From Sanguinoderma infundibulare (Eukaryota; Basidiomycota; Agaricomycetes; Polyporales; Polyporaceae): a stretch of 64,000 bases of DNA. Below, one piece after another: positions 48,068 to 60,234 of the stretch. Positions within the stretch are counted from its first letter, which is position 1. Every line of letters starts with the position of its first letter. A program made the position numbers and the translations under genes. A model generated the notes under the pieces. That model did not search any database, was not told where the DNA came from, and saw only the letters and a list, made by a program, of their open reading frames with translations. The stretch lies in contig JAVLRN010000002.1 of NCBI GenBank assembly GCA_032821775.1, positions 434,001-498,000 of the forward strand. Reading direction: 5' to 3'.

Positions 48068-48291
48068 GGAAGCGCTTATCTACTTTTTTTGCGCTCGTGA
48101 TGGTTGCCGGTGAGGCCGACCGACGAGCAGGAGGCGGGCCAATGGCGGGGAGGCCAACGAGGACGGTAGAGGCCGCTATGGGGGTGAGACGAGGTGAGAA
48201 TGTGGCTGTGTTTTCCGGCGCCTATCCTGGGGACTTGCAAGTGGGAGACGCCTAATAGGCATCGAACTTGCAAGTGTCGTTGTATACTCTA

Positions 48292-49457
48292 CGGTGGTGG
48301 ATGCAATCCGTTCGAGTCCGTTCGTCTGTATATCAGCAGATAGATTCAGGAGGGAGGGCGGGGCGTGTACAAGAATGCAACGCACAGAGTAAGTACCGTT
48401 ATGTCCTAAACGTTGGGGAAGAATCTCATTCTATCTCTCTCGGTGCCTCATGTGGGGAGCTGATATCACATCACCAGTATGGCGATGAGCGCAACTGAGG
48501 CCGTTCTTGACCAAACGGAGGCTGCCTTCAAAGGGCAGCCATAGGAAATTTGGAGCAGGGCGAGTTAACTTCCGTGTTCGCCGGAAGTCCGAGCTGAGGA
48601 CAAGTTGGCGCGGGAGAGGGACAGTGCCATCAGCTGAGGCCATACTTCAGGAGGCATGAGAACGCGCATGTGACAAGCACATGATCGTAGGAGCCGCCGG
48701 GGTCTCTTGTTCCTTGCAAGTCCTCTCAACGTGGTCAGGCTGTTGACAGACTGGTGGACACTCTGATCAGGCCCGCACCTTCTTCCGTGGTATATCATCC
48801 GTTCAGACCCATCCAACACCCCTCACGGTCGCAACCGTTCCACCGGTCTCTATCGGTGCCAACGATGGATCCTCCTCGTCAGGACCGCCCTATAACGGCG
48901 CAAATGTCAGTGTGTATTCTTCCACTCTTAGGATTCTCACTGACCATCTTTGGTTGCTCACCATGCAGGTGCTGTCGCTAAATACGAACACAGATGGAAA
49001 TGAGGATAGAGTACCCACCTTAGCTGTCTATTCAAGCGATTGAGCCAAGGCAACAAGACTGGCGTGATGCCCAGGGGACAGGATTGGCAAGTGCGTGATT
49101 GCAATTTACGTTCTCTCCATTTTATATCGTGTTGTGTGATGGCTATGCTGTCAAGCTGTTTCCCTGTCTTCCATCGCTCCCGCCCACAAGTCACCCTCGA
49201 ATTCCCTGAGGTCCGACTCCGCATCCAATCCCCCGGTCTCTCAAGATGCCTTTCCTCTGATTTGAGCATTCCGGCCTCCTCATTTTCGACGACCGTCAAT
49301 GTATTCTGTGGACTGCATCCGCCATCACATTTTTAGTGGACCATCGCCTGCGTCCCCTATGCATCCTAGCGTGGACTTGTCCTCGGACATGCCTCTTTTT
49401 GGTCATCGCAACCCTCTTACCATCTTCCCAGCGGACAGGCCTCGACTGGAGTCAGGA
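48292..49457. other. No supported gene
   Basis: Short frames only; possibly remains of DNA upstream of the helicase pseudogene. Confidence 0.35.
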
Positions 49458-49465
49458 GACTAGTG

Positions 49466-50413
49466 TAGAGTCTACACACCCACTTGCAAGTGGGCGGTAT
49501 ATTATACCGAGCGCACTTGCAAGTGCGCAGAGACGCCCAGCCCCTCCGCCGCGTGACCCCTTCCTCAGCCGCCCGCGTTCCTTCCCTGTCGCCCCCGTCC
49601 TATTACCTCCCGCCCAGCCTCCGTAAATAAGTTTTTGGACATGAATTTATCACGTAGGATGCTTGTATGTATTTTTGAAATACTAGGGAGAAATTTTCAA
49701 AAAAATATCCATGAGTCATGCTGGAACCAAAGGCCACAAGTACTTCATGAATACGACAGTATGTACCGTTCAGCCATACAGCTTTACTAGTTGTGGGAGG
49801 ACGAAATAATAGAACACGTGGATGGGCTCCTACGCCCTGATGCAAGTGACTGCCCGCACGGTGTCAGGGTGCCAAATCCGCGGCGTCGCTCGCGTATTGA
49901 CCTTCGTCCCGCGAGAGCGAGCGTCTCCCGTGCACGCCATCAAGGCACCAGGAAGGATGACGTCCTCGTGCATGAGCCGCGTGAGGTTGATGACGCTGAT
50001 CGCGTGGATGTCTCTGTGCATCGGGGCGGGACTTGCATCAGGGCGTAGGAGCCCATCCACATGTTCTATTATTTCGTCCTCCCACAACTAGTAAAGCTGT
50101 ATGGCTGAACGGTACATACTGTCGTATTCATGAAGTACTTGTGGCCTTTGGTTCCAGCATGACTCATGGATATTTTTTTGAAAATTTCTCCCTAGTATTT
50201 CAAAAATACATACAAGCATCCTACGTGATAAATTCATGTCCAAAAACTTATTTACGGAGGCTGGGCGGGAGGTAATAGGACGGGGGCGACAGGGAAGGAA
50301 CGCGGGCGGCTGAGGAAGGGGTCACGCGGCGGAGGGGCTGGGCGTCTCTGCGCACTTGCAAGTGCGCTCGGTATAATATACCGCCCACTTGCAAGTGGGT
50401 GTGTAGACGGCTC
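49466..50413. mobile_element. 948-bp near-perfect palindromic (foldback-type) element
   Basis: Arms 49471-49847 and 50031-50407 are inverted copies of 377 bp with one difference that I can find (ACGTG against ACATG, near 49818/50060). They are separated by a 183-bp unique spacer. Each arm begins TCTACACACCC and carries two ACTTGCAAGT palindromes (49482, 49515; 50354, 50387) around a TATATTATA run. GACTAGTG occurs at 49458-49465 and 50414-50421, a probable 8-bp target duplication, with a few unmatched bases before the arms. It encodes nothing recognisable; an 80-codon frame is simply present in both arms. Confidence 0.8.
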
Positions 50414-50440
50414 GACTAGTGCAGAGTACGCCGCGGCACC

Positions 50441-53400
50441 ATGTTTGTCGGCGCGCGTCATTCCGACTCGGACCTCAAGGTGAGTCCATTCGTTCCGCTC
50501 GCCTTGCATTCTAGCGCGCACATTCTGTATGCAAACGCATGCACTCCCTTCTACCGCTTATTCGTTGGTGGGGTCGGGAAGGATCCATCGTCTCGACTGT
50601 CGCTAGTGTGGCTTCGCAGCTTGATGTGGCATGTCGTGCTTTGCCTATCCTCGTCGAGTGCATCGATCCGTGATCGAGGGTCGTTTCTCGACGGCAGAGC
50701 AGTTGCAGGGAGGATTGTGAAGCTCCTACGTCATGAGTTTGATATTTCATTGCGATGCACTGCGCGGGAGGCCGCCCTGGTCTTTAGTTCACCAGTCGTG
50801 TCGTGTCTCCCGTATCGCGCATCCGTCCTCAATGTCGTCACAACTTACTCGACCTGTACGTCAGCACAATGCGAATGGATGCAGTATTTCTCGGATCGCG
50901 AGGTTGATATTTACAAGAAGGGATTCTTGGTGTATTGCGAGCCTCTTCCCTCTTCCCCCATTCACCAGCCCTCACGATGGCCTCCATCCAGTACAAACTC
51001 ATACCCGAACACCTTGGTATTGCGCCACGGTCGATTTCCTTGCGAAAGCTCTCCCTTCGGGACGTGGATGTCGTCCCCCAGCACATCGTTGACTGCGGCA
51101 CCAGCGTTCTTGGAATTTCTCTGCCCGCGACCTCGTCGCATCCGCTGCCCCGACACATGTCTTTCAAGTCTCTCTCGGGCAAAGCGCCACTGGACACCGC
51201 GACGAGAGCCTCGCACGACTGCTGGCACTTGCCAGCTGTCGGCTTGTCGCGTTCGACATTGCCTGGCTGGCGTTGCACCTGTACAAGCAATCTGGGGTGG
51301 CCGTACACTGTGTCAACCTCTCGACTCTCTTCTCGATATTGACTGGAACGCCGGATACGCCCGCGGAGCTGGCGTTGAAGAAGCGCCATTGCGACATTAA
51401 TCGGCCCCGCATACATGCGATATGGCACAGTAATGAGGCGGAGGATGTTTGTCTCTGAGCATGGCTGTTGGCAGTGTACGTTCCTCCTTCTGTTTGAACA
51501 GCCGCATTGCTGATGGCGTATAGCATAGCCGAAGCATCTACAGATGCCATCTACAAGGCTTAGAGGGTTGACACGGGCAACATGGCCGACTCTGACTACA
51601 ATGTCTCGCAGAGCTGATGACAAACGTCACGCTCCTCAAGGCAGAGAAGCCTACACCCATAGAGAACGATTTCGAGAATGTGGCATTCGACGAGGACAGC
51701 CAGCTGGTCCGCAACGCCCGCTACAACACCCGCATCCGCCAGAGCAAACAGGTGCGTTTGCTTGTGTCTTCCGAAGCCCTAGGAGACGGGTACTCGAGGC
51801 GGCCTCATTGCTGATGGTCATTCAATCTATGTGGACAGACCACAGTCATTGTGGAAACTTGAAGATGAGCGGGCACCGGATTACGGGCCACGCCGTCCAC
51901 GCGGAGGACAAGGAGACAGGTGTCAAGGTGCATGGGGGAAACTTGCGTGGACAGGTCGAGCGCATCCACGTCGTTTGGCATGAGGAGCCGACGCACTCGG
52001 AGCGGGCGCGGGATGAGCTCATCCTGCGGCTCTTGAGGGGCAAGATACCATCGCTCACGCAGTCGCAGTTAGTGTGTGCATTGTAGTTCCCTCGTCAGAG
52101 TCCGTCGGCGCGGACGCATGTCGGTGTCCGGGCATATGACGTCTGGAGTCCGCTGTATGATGCGGCTTTGAACGTCTCTCTGAAGGCTGTGGTCATCTAC
52201 AGGCTTGTCCGATTGAGCGCCTGCTTGTGGGTGAAGTTTCTCGGATCGTCTCGTTCCAGTTTATGGTGAGTTCCATGTCGATGGTTGACCGCAAGAGATG
52301 GGGACTGATCCCAATTTTGCCAGCATCTGCTCCACAAGTTCACTCGCCTGCACAAGGTGTGCTTGTTCAGCGATCCAAAGCAGTGTTGCGTATCACCAGC
52401 CCTCCATTTGCTTCATGCCGCGATTGACATAAGTCGCCCAGCTCCTCCATTCAGCACAACCGCACCGCTCATGAAGACGATCTTCGACTTGCGGCATTTC
52501 AAATCCTCTGCGTACTTCCTCAACACGCAGTACCGGATGCCGGTGATCCTCGGCGAGTTCATCTCGGAAGAAGCGTACAACTCAAAGCTCGATCACCGAT
52601 GGTAGTTGTGTGCGGTTCATCAATGTGCGCAAGGGAGCGGAAGAGTCTGCCGGATCGAGCTGGAAGGTAAGCATTTTCCCATTTCTGCTGTCACGATGGC
52701 CGTCGATAACCGGTACCTGTTGCGTGACGCCCAGCGTGGCGCGATGGCCCATGGCCAATGGCTCGAGAGCGAGAACCTGCCATGGGAAAGCGTATATAAC
52801 GTGGATAGTTTCCAGGGCATGTCCGCATGACGCTCATCTTCCTGTGCTCAACTGTTCTAGGCCGCTGATTTGTCTCGCTGACAGGCCACGAGGTGGCGTA
52901 CGTGATCGTGTCGACTGTGCGCACCACCCGCACGGGATTCCTGAACTCGCTCAATCACATGAACGTCATGGTCACACGATGCCAGACGGGTATGGTCATC
53001 GTCACGAACTGCCATTTCCTGAACGATCGTGAGCGGGAAACGCTGCTCAGGAAGCTTGCGCGGCGCTGGAACACCTCAAGCAACATGTTGGTCGACGCGC
53101 TTGTGCTGTCGGATGGGCGAGCCAACCTCCCTGGGCTGCCAGGTACGGCGGATGCACTCGTTCTGGGTGTCTGTGCCAGCGCAGTGTGGGGTGTCCCGAC
53201 ACCATTCCCGACGTCCAGAAATCATGCGGACGCAAATCCGTCTGCAGGAACTACGTGTGCCATCGTGTCCGCCACGCTGAGCCGTCCTGTGGTCAACATC
53301 AATTCCCTCCTGGAGCACTCTTCATCCCCCGCCGCACCAGTCACTCACCCGTTAACCTATGAGAACATAGAAGTCTCTCATGGAAAAGCTTCCGGGATGA

Positions 53401-53519
53401 GCTCTATGAGCATCATTGACGGAGAAGATGCTTTCCCTGCGCTCGGTGATGTGCCGTCAAAGAAAGGCGCTCCCACTCTGGGAAGGTGGGGGAAAGGACC
53501 GGAAGCTTGCAGGCTGTGA
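50441..53519 (+). pseudogene. SF1 (UPF1-like, AAA_12) helicase, nucleotide-binding core deleted
   Basis: The C-terminal half is clear: FSDPKQ (motif III region), FLNTQYRMPVILGEFISEEA (motif IV), NLPWESVYNVDSFQG (motif V), NHMNVMVTRCQTGMVIVTN (motif VI), then DAFPALG near the end. The N-terminal half (51620-52080) has family-like pieces such as VERIHVVWHEEPTHSERARD. Walker A (GxxGxGKT) and Walker B are absent: sequence passes from AYDVWSPLYDAALN straight to IERLLVGEVSRIV. There is also a frame change with a TAG at about 52604. Splicing seems to include a GC-AG intron (GCATGT, about 52819-52886). 50441-51600 is probably its N-terminus. The palindromic element ends 28 bp upstream. Confidence 0.6.
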
Positions 53520-54025
53520 TTATCTTGGTTGCGGGGGGCCTTTCGACCCGTGGCTTTGTACGATTGGTGTATGTCTTTGGCATAACACTGCAGCAGTTCA
53601 CCTTGCTAGAGTACCGTATTCACAATACTTGGTTGACTTGATAACAGGGCAGGAGCGACACTGGGCTTTGGGCCTCTGTTTTACGAACCGCAAGATGGAA
53701 CGATCATTTATCGAAGGGCAGTATTGAGCCGATTGAGGGAGACTAATCGAGAGTAGCCGCAGGGTGCTACGTATGATCATGAAGTTGGAAGTGCCCGCCA
53801 GGCCAGCATCCGCTTGCTGTCGTCGGATCTGATGATGTTCATCGCGCCATCCTCTGTTACACAGTTCGTCATTACGACACCCTCATGTGCGCCCTGTGTT
53901 CCGGGGTTCCTTGGAGTACATCGTCCAGATGTACCGACCATTCGGATTTTCTGAGCGAGTATAAAGTCCCTGCACCATGGCAGCTGGCCTGAGGGAGACT
54001 AACACATACCTCGCATCAAGAATCC
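53520..54025. other. Intergenic, nothing recognised
   Basis: Region between the helicase pseudogene and the interrupted NmrA-like gene. Confidence 0.4.
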
Positions 54026-54101
54026 ATGGCTCCCCACACCAAACCCCTCGTTCTCATCCTCAGCAGTACAGGCCAAGCTCGCCGCAGTGTTGTCCAAGGG
54101 C

Positions 54102-54106
54102 TCGTT
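54102..54106 (+). repeat. Copia target-site duplication TCGTT (left)
   Basis: TCGTT immediately before the 5' LTR, repeated at 60644-60648. Confidence 0.9.
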
Positions 54107-54466
54107 TGTTGAACGCGCATAGCTTAGCATAGCAATGCATAGCATAGCTGCATACACAGATATCGGCACAGCCCGATATCTCATTCATCAGCACAGGCAC
54201 TGTATAGCCGCCTTCCACATGATCGTTTCATGTGATGCACTGCCTACATACCAGTGTACCGGCAGTGCGGTTTGGTACTGTATAGTTCTTACTAATACAG
54301 ATATCCATGTAGTATATATACGGCCCCCATTGGCCCTAATAGCAACAGCTCTTTCTGCTCTTCTCCTCACTCATCTCTACAAGCCTCTCTCCCCTCTAGC
54401 CAGGTAAGTATGCGTGACTACTGCATGTAGTTGTCCCCCATAGTGGTATCCCCACTATGCTCAACA
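54107..54466 (+). repeat. 5' LTR
   Basis: Begins TGTTGAACGC, ends GCTCAACA. A TATATATA motif lies at 54311-54318, the likely promoter. Short TAGCTTAG/CATAGCAATGC repeats occur near its start. Confidence 0.9.
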
Positions 54467-54480
54467 GGTTATGAGCCCTG
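54467..54480 (+). other. Primer-binding site
   Basis: GGTTATGAGCCCTG directly follows the 5' LTR. GGTTATGAGCCC is complementary to the anticodon arm of initiator tRNA-Met (GGGCTCATAACC), not to a tRNA 3' end. That implies priming by a cleaved half tRNA, as known for Drosophila copia. Confidence 0.6.
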
Positions 54481-54813
54481 GTCGACGTTGTAGATACTGC
54501 GCCGCTCACTGCTGGCTGCATTCCACTTCTCACCAGCTTACCTGGCAAATCCTCGTTTTATAATGTTTATCATCTATCCCTTGTCGCTGTTATGGCAGAC
54601 TATCCATGTGTTGGATCAGGCGTGATCATACGCTGCCGACCACTCATGATGGTGGCTTGGATGTGGCGTGATCAGCTTGATCGCTGCCTGCCATGCCACA
54701 GAGGGGGAACCTATGCCGGTATACACTGCCGGCATTCCTCTCTTCTCAATGTCGTTCAGAACAATGACTGACTAGTCTCTTCTGTCCAGACTTCAAAACC
54801 CTTATCGATCATC

Positions 54814-57800
54814 ATGTCGAAGGATCTCATCGCTGCCATCCCTCTCCTCGCCAGCCCCAACTACCTTCTGTGGGCACCGAAGATGAAGGCTTACCTTCAG
54901 TCTAAGGGTTGTTGGATTCTTCCGATGACCAAGACTAAGCCTGCCGGCACTGGCACTGACCAGGAGAAGATCAACTGCTGGGAAGGTGAAGATGCCGAAG
55001 CCCAAGGCAACATCCGTCTCTGCATCGACGACGCCATCAGTACCGCGATCGCGTCCAAGGACACTGCCTTTGAGATGTGGAACTACCTCAGGGACACCTA
55101 TGGCAAGCCTGGCATCCCGGTCGTCTACCAGGACTTCCATGCCACCATGGGCATCACCATCCCTAGTGACTCCAACCCCATTCCTGCAATGGACAAGCTC
55201 CGCGCTCACTTCCAGACTCTCGAGACCAACCAGTTCACCGTTGCCGAGCACATCAAAGGGATGATCCTCCTCTCGAAGCTCCCATCGGCAATGGACACCA
55301 TCATCCAGGTCTACACCTCGGGCCTCACCGTGACAGCAACCACTCCTACTGTTCAACAGGTCACCTTCGACGAGGTGCGCAACCGCGTCATCATGTACTG
55401 GGAGCAGCACCAGGGGCGTCACCAGCAGAAGCCGTGCGACAGTGCGAACAAGATCAGTGCAGTCAAGCGCAAGCTGCAGGACCCCACTTTCTGCCAGCAG
55501 CAGCAGCGCCTGCAAGGGCAGCAGCAGCATCAGCAGTGCCCTTATGGGCAGCAGCACCAGCAGCAGCGCCCTCAGGGGCAGCAGCAGCAAGGCCAAGGCC
55601 ATTGTGGCAGGTGCGGAGGACACGGCTGTTTCCAGCAGCACCAAGGTGTGCACCAGCACACCCACATCGCCCATGTCACTGATGTACTTTCCGACATCAC
55701 CAAGGGCACACTGCCGCACCTGGAGGACCCGCACGCGCTCCTGCGCAAGCCAGTCCATGTGGAAACCGGCCTCAACCACCAGTACCCGGCGCTCATGCGT
55801 GCGTTTGCCCTTGCAACGCAACTAGGCGTGGAGCTGACCATCGAGTGCATCAAAATGCTCGAGATGCTCATCGTGGCCAGCAGCCAAACCAGCCTGGCCA
55901 ACGAGGACATGCTCAAGGACCCCGTCCCAATGCCGATGACAGAGCCGCACTCAATGCGCTCATTGCAGGCATCCTCTACGATGCCCAGTGTGGACTCCCG
56001 CACCGCCAGCCTGGACATGTCGCGCAGCCCAATGCCCCTCGTGGGCCCCAGCAGCATGCGGATCGTCAAGGTGGACAGCAGCGAGGACTCGGACTGTGAG
56101 GACCGCGAGCCCAAGCACCGCCAGTGCACCCTCAAGGAGTGCATCAGGCCGCACCTCAGGGAGTGCATAGGTGCAGTTGTCGAGGACGTCAACATGGAGG
56201 ACACTGTGTTCCTCGGGCTCAGCAGTGAAGATGAGCAGGACGACAATGTCGAGGAGTTCTTCAATCGTCAATGGTCAGTCCATTCCCCACTACACAATGA
56301 GTTGTATGCTGACTTCACACCTCAACCGGCAGTGACTAGTGTCACAAGTCCCTCTCATCGTGTAGGTGCATCGCGCGTACCTGTAGCTACACCTTTATTA
56401 TCAGTAGCTACAGACGATAATAAAAGTGTTCACCACTCTACGTATGCAGCGTGCGCAAAGTGTAAGGGGAAAGCGAAATTAATCGTCAACCGTGACGAAA
56501 GTATGTGGATGCTCGACTCAGGAGCATCAATACACTTCACCCATTCTATGGGTGATTTTGCTGATTTTTGCTATTACAAAACCAAACTGCCACTCAACAC
56601 TGCTGATGGCATAACTTATATGACTGGCGAAGGCACTGTCTTCCTACTACTGGAGACAGGCAGAACATTAAGGCTCAAGAATGTTGCCTTGGTTCCAAGT
56701 CTCACCAACAAACTCATTTCTATGGGTGCTCTCCTGTGAAACAGGATGTCGGCGCGTGCTACTACCACCAAGATCTCGCTCTACCACAACAATGAGTGCG
56801 TCGTTTCCTTTGAACCACGCGATGTTGGTGATACAATCTATGTGATTTATATGCAGCCTGTAAAGGTGCAAAACATGGTTGCACTGAATGGCGTTGACCA
56901 TGAAACTCTCCACCGTCGCTTAGGTCATCCTTCAGACGATGTGTTGAGACACCTTCGGAAACACACTGAGAAGTGTCTGATTGTCGAGACTCCCAAAAAG
57001 GACTCGATTTGCCGTGGATGTGCTAAAGGCAAAATGCCATCACAATCACACCCGATTGATAATCGGCATGCATTCCGACCTTTTGAGCTGATCCACATTG
57101 ATCTGAAGTTGTTTCCTGTGCTGTCATACCACAAGTACCAGCATGTGATCCTACTCTATGATGACTACTCGTCACATGTGTGGGTGATTTGCCTTCGCAC
57201 CAAAGACAATGCACTGCAGTCTACATGACAATGGTTCTCATATGTTGAGATGCAGTACAATGCGAAAGTAATCAAGTGAAAATCAGATTCTGGAGGCGAA
57301 CTCAAATTGCACGCCTTCAACAACATGCTCAAAGACAGAGGCATCGAGATCATCCCAAGTGCACCTCATATTCATCAACAGAATGGCCACGCTGAGCAAA
57401 TCATTCATACGCTCATGGACAAGAGCGAGGCAATGTGGCATGATGCCTGCATCCCTCAATCTTGGTGGGAATTCTCCTTCGAACACGCAGCGCACCTGTA
57501 CAACAGGACCCCCATGTGTCGCCTTGAATGGTGGACACCTTATGAACTTTTGAATGGTACAAAGCCAGACATCAGTCACCTACGCATCTTTGGTTGTGGT
57601 GCATACATCTTTTTGCCACCTGAAGTTTGCAAAAACAAATTATCGCCCAAGTTGGAGCTGATGATTTATCTTGGTGTCGGTGCTGGTAACCACAACCATA
57701 AGTTCATGTGCTCACCAAACAACGTCATTTTTACTGCTTCACAAGTGTTATTTGATGAAAGTTTGTTTCCAAAATGCTCACATGATAAGAAGCGATGAGG

Positions 57801-60234
57801 GCAGCAGAGTGCGCCCGAACCAGTTGAACCTGTGGACCAGGCAACTACTCCTTCTTTACTCCCTGATGATGACAGTGAGCAACGTTGTCCTCCTATACAA
57901 TCTTCCAAAAAGGGCAAGGGAAATGTGCAAGGCCAAGCGCATGCACCAGCTCCGGCTGTACCCCCTGTACCTCCTCAACCTCATGCACAGCATGGAGGAG
58001 ATGTACCAGAAGTGCAACACCCTATGCCACCGCAACCTCCTCCGGTTGAACAGCCAGTCGCACCACAACGGTCTGGGAGGGAGCGGAATGTACCAGTTCG
58101 CGAAGGTAATGTCTATGGTGAATCACGACACCCTACAGACATTTTTAAGGATGTTGAGAAACGGGGATCATGGAAGAAGTTGGTTGGTGAGCAACCGAGT
58201 CACTCTCGGACCCCACCACCTTCAAGGGATGAGCAGGTTCCCGGACCTAGCCATGCCCAATCACTTCCACAATCACGACAGAGATCTGCTGAATGCAATC
58301 CACCCATTCCACTTCCACCTTCGATGCGCACGTATCGGGAATCAACTCCCATAGTCTCGTCTAGTAGTAGCAACGACGAGAAAGAGGAGGACTTGGGTTC
58401 AGACCCAATACCTGCATTTGTCCCTCCTCAACCTGAGCCAGTCACTCCTAGTCCAGATCACTCAGACCCTGATGATGACAATGATGATGATGACAATGAG
58501 GATGAAGACAAAGATGAATCTGAAGAAGAGTCATCAGGTCACTCGTCAGAAGAAGTCGAAGGTGTCTTGCGTGCAGCCAGAACTGATGTGCCACAACTAT
58601 GCCAGGAAGGGGGAGCTAGTCTCATCCAATACCTTATTGCAAAGGCGATTCCACCAGATGAGGGGGAGAAAGTCTCACCACCCAATGTGCGTGAGTGGAC
58701 TTACCATGATATTGCCAGTCTACCAAAGGCTGAGCAAAAGGAGTGGTTTACCGCTTGCCGCAAAGAACTAGAGGCCCTTCGCAGGTGCGATGTTTATGAC
58801 TTGGTCGACCGTCCAAAAGGATGCAAGGTCGTGAAAAACCGCTGGGTATTCGACGTCAAAACTGATGGTCGTAAGAAAGCCAGACTTGTAGCAAAAGGCT
58901 TCTCCCAGGTCGAAGGCGAAGACTTCGACAAGATATTCTCCCCAGTTGTCCACTTTGAGACAGTCCATCTCATCATGGCACTTGCAGCACTCGAAGACTG
59001 GCACATCTCAGGACTCAATGTTTGCAGTGCTTACTTGTATGGCAAGCTGGACGAGGAAATTTATCTGGAGCAGCCAGAAGGATTTCGCATCCCTGGCTCT
59101 GAGCACAAAGTCTTCAGATTGAAGCGTGCTCTATATGGGCTTAAGCAGGCAGGATTAGCATGGTGGCGCACCTTGTCTGAGTCCATGAAGTTGATGGGCT
59201 ATAAACGGCTCATCAACGATGCAGGTTTATACATCTACAAACATCACTCCGATGGTGCAATGGTAGTTGTAATCGTCTATGTTGATGATGCACTTTTCTG
59301 TGGATGCGACAAGAAGCTTGTAGCATTACTCAAAGCTCGCTTCATGAAGAAATGGGAATGCCGTGATTTAGGCAATGCGAAAGAGTTTCTGCACATGTGC
59401 ATTACTTGCATTGGCCGAAAGATCTTTTTAGATCAGCGCACATACTTGGAGAAAGTACTGGACCGCTGCGGCATGACAAATGCATGACCATCTTCAACTC
59501 CACTCCCTGCGGGTTACATACCTGCTCCCAACACAGGACAAGCTACACCGGAGCTTCGCTCCAGGTATCAGAAAGTTATCGGCTCTCTACTCTACCTCAT
59601 GCTGGGTATGAGGTCAGACATAACTTTCGCTGTGACCAAATTGGCACAGTACACCACAAATCCGACCGAGGATCACCTCAGCAAGGCACTTCACATTTGC
59701 CGCTACCTCATCAGTACCAAGAATTACGCCTTGGTCTATAATGGCGATTCTCAACTCGGCTTAATTGCCGCAACTGACAGTGATTGGGCTTCTGACCCAC
59801 ACTCTCGACAATCGCAAACTGGCTTCATGCTGAAGTTAGTGAACTGTGCATTCTCGTGGGTTTCACGTGCACAGAAGACCATTGCTCTCTCCTCCACTGA
59901 GGCTGAGTATATGGCAATGAGCGACTGTAGTCGCCAAGTAGTCTGGGTTCACAACTTGCTTGCTGAACTTGGCTATAACCTCGGTCGCATACTGCTATCT
60001 GGAGATAACCAAGGCTCCATACACATTGGACAAAATGCTGTCATGGAAGCATGGTTGAAGCACATCGACATCCGTTATCATTATGTTTGAGAAGTGTACG
60101 ATCGAGGTATCACCGACATATTCTATGTCGAAGGGACTAATAATCCCGCTGATATTTTTACCAAGAATTTGGGCACCATGAAGTTTCACCACTTCCATCC
60201 CCATCTTGGCTTGCATTTCCCTAAGGCAGCTTAA
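54814..60234 (+). pseudogene. Copia Gag-Pol polyprotein with six in-frame TGA codons
   Basis: One frame runs from ATG 54814 to TAA 60232-60234 (1806 sense positions) without any frameshift. It is broken only by TGA at 56737, 57226, 57277, 57796, 59485 and 60088. Domains in order: Gag (UBN2-like, residues 1-215), a glutamine-rich stretch, protease DSGAS (residue ~568), pre-integrase HRRLGHP...CRGC, integrase (IDLK, DDYSS, NGHAEQ), reverse transcriptase (YVDD at 59278-59289), RNase H (TDSDWASDP, STEAEYMA). A standard CCHC zinc knuckle in Gag was not found. All six TGAs sit where the family tolerates or expects arginine. Confidence 0.9.

Larger units (their letters stand above)
45738..48291. mobile_element. 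2.55-kb TIR element with tRNA-like ends and a captured gene
   Basis: Inverted ends of about 100 bp (45743-45843 against 48187-48287), roughly 85-90% identical by eye, begin GTATACAACGACACTTGC. Each has two ACTTGCAAGT palindromes (45754, 45787; 48233, 48266). Further copies lie inside at 46006, 46022 and 47918. CGGTGG occurs just outside each end (45732-45737 and 48292-48297), a tentative target duplication. Four outermost bases are unmatched. Outward tRNA-like units lie inside both ends. No transposase is seen; the cargo is an EH-domain gene fragment. Confidence 0.75.

Noticed and set aside
49603..50275. Two identical 80-residue ORFs facing away from each other
   Set aside because: They are the same palindrome arm read twice; no motif or codon bias supports a protein.
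54802..55821. 339-codon minus-strand ORF
   Set aside because: It is antisense to copia gag; the leucine-rich runs mirror the CAG/glutamine codons on the coding strand.
54814..60234. TGA read as an amino acid (recoding) in the copia frame
   Set aside because: Nuclear genes in the window use TGA as a normal stop, for example at 17288, 30956 and 36079. CpG decay explains the pattern more simply.
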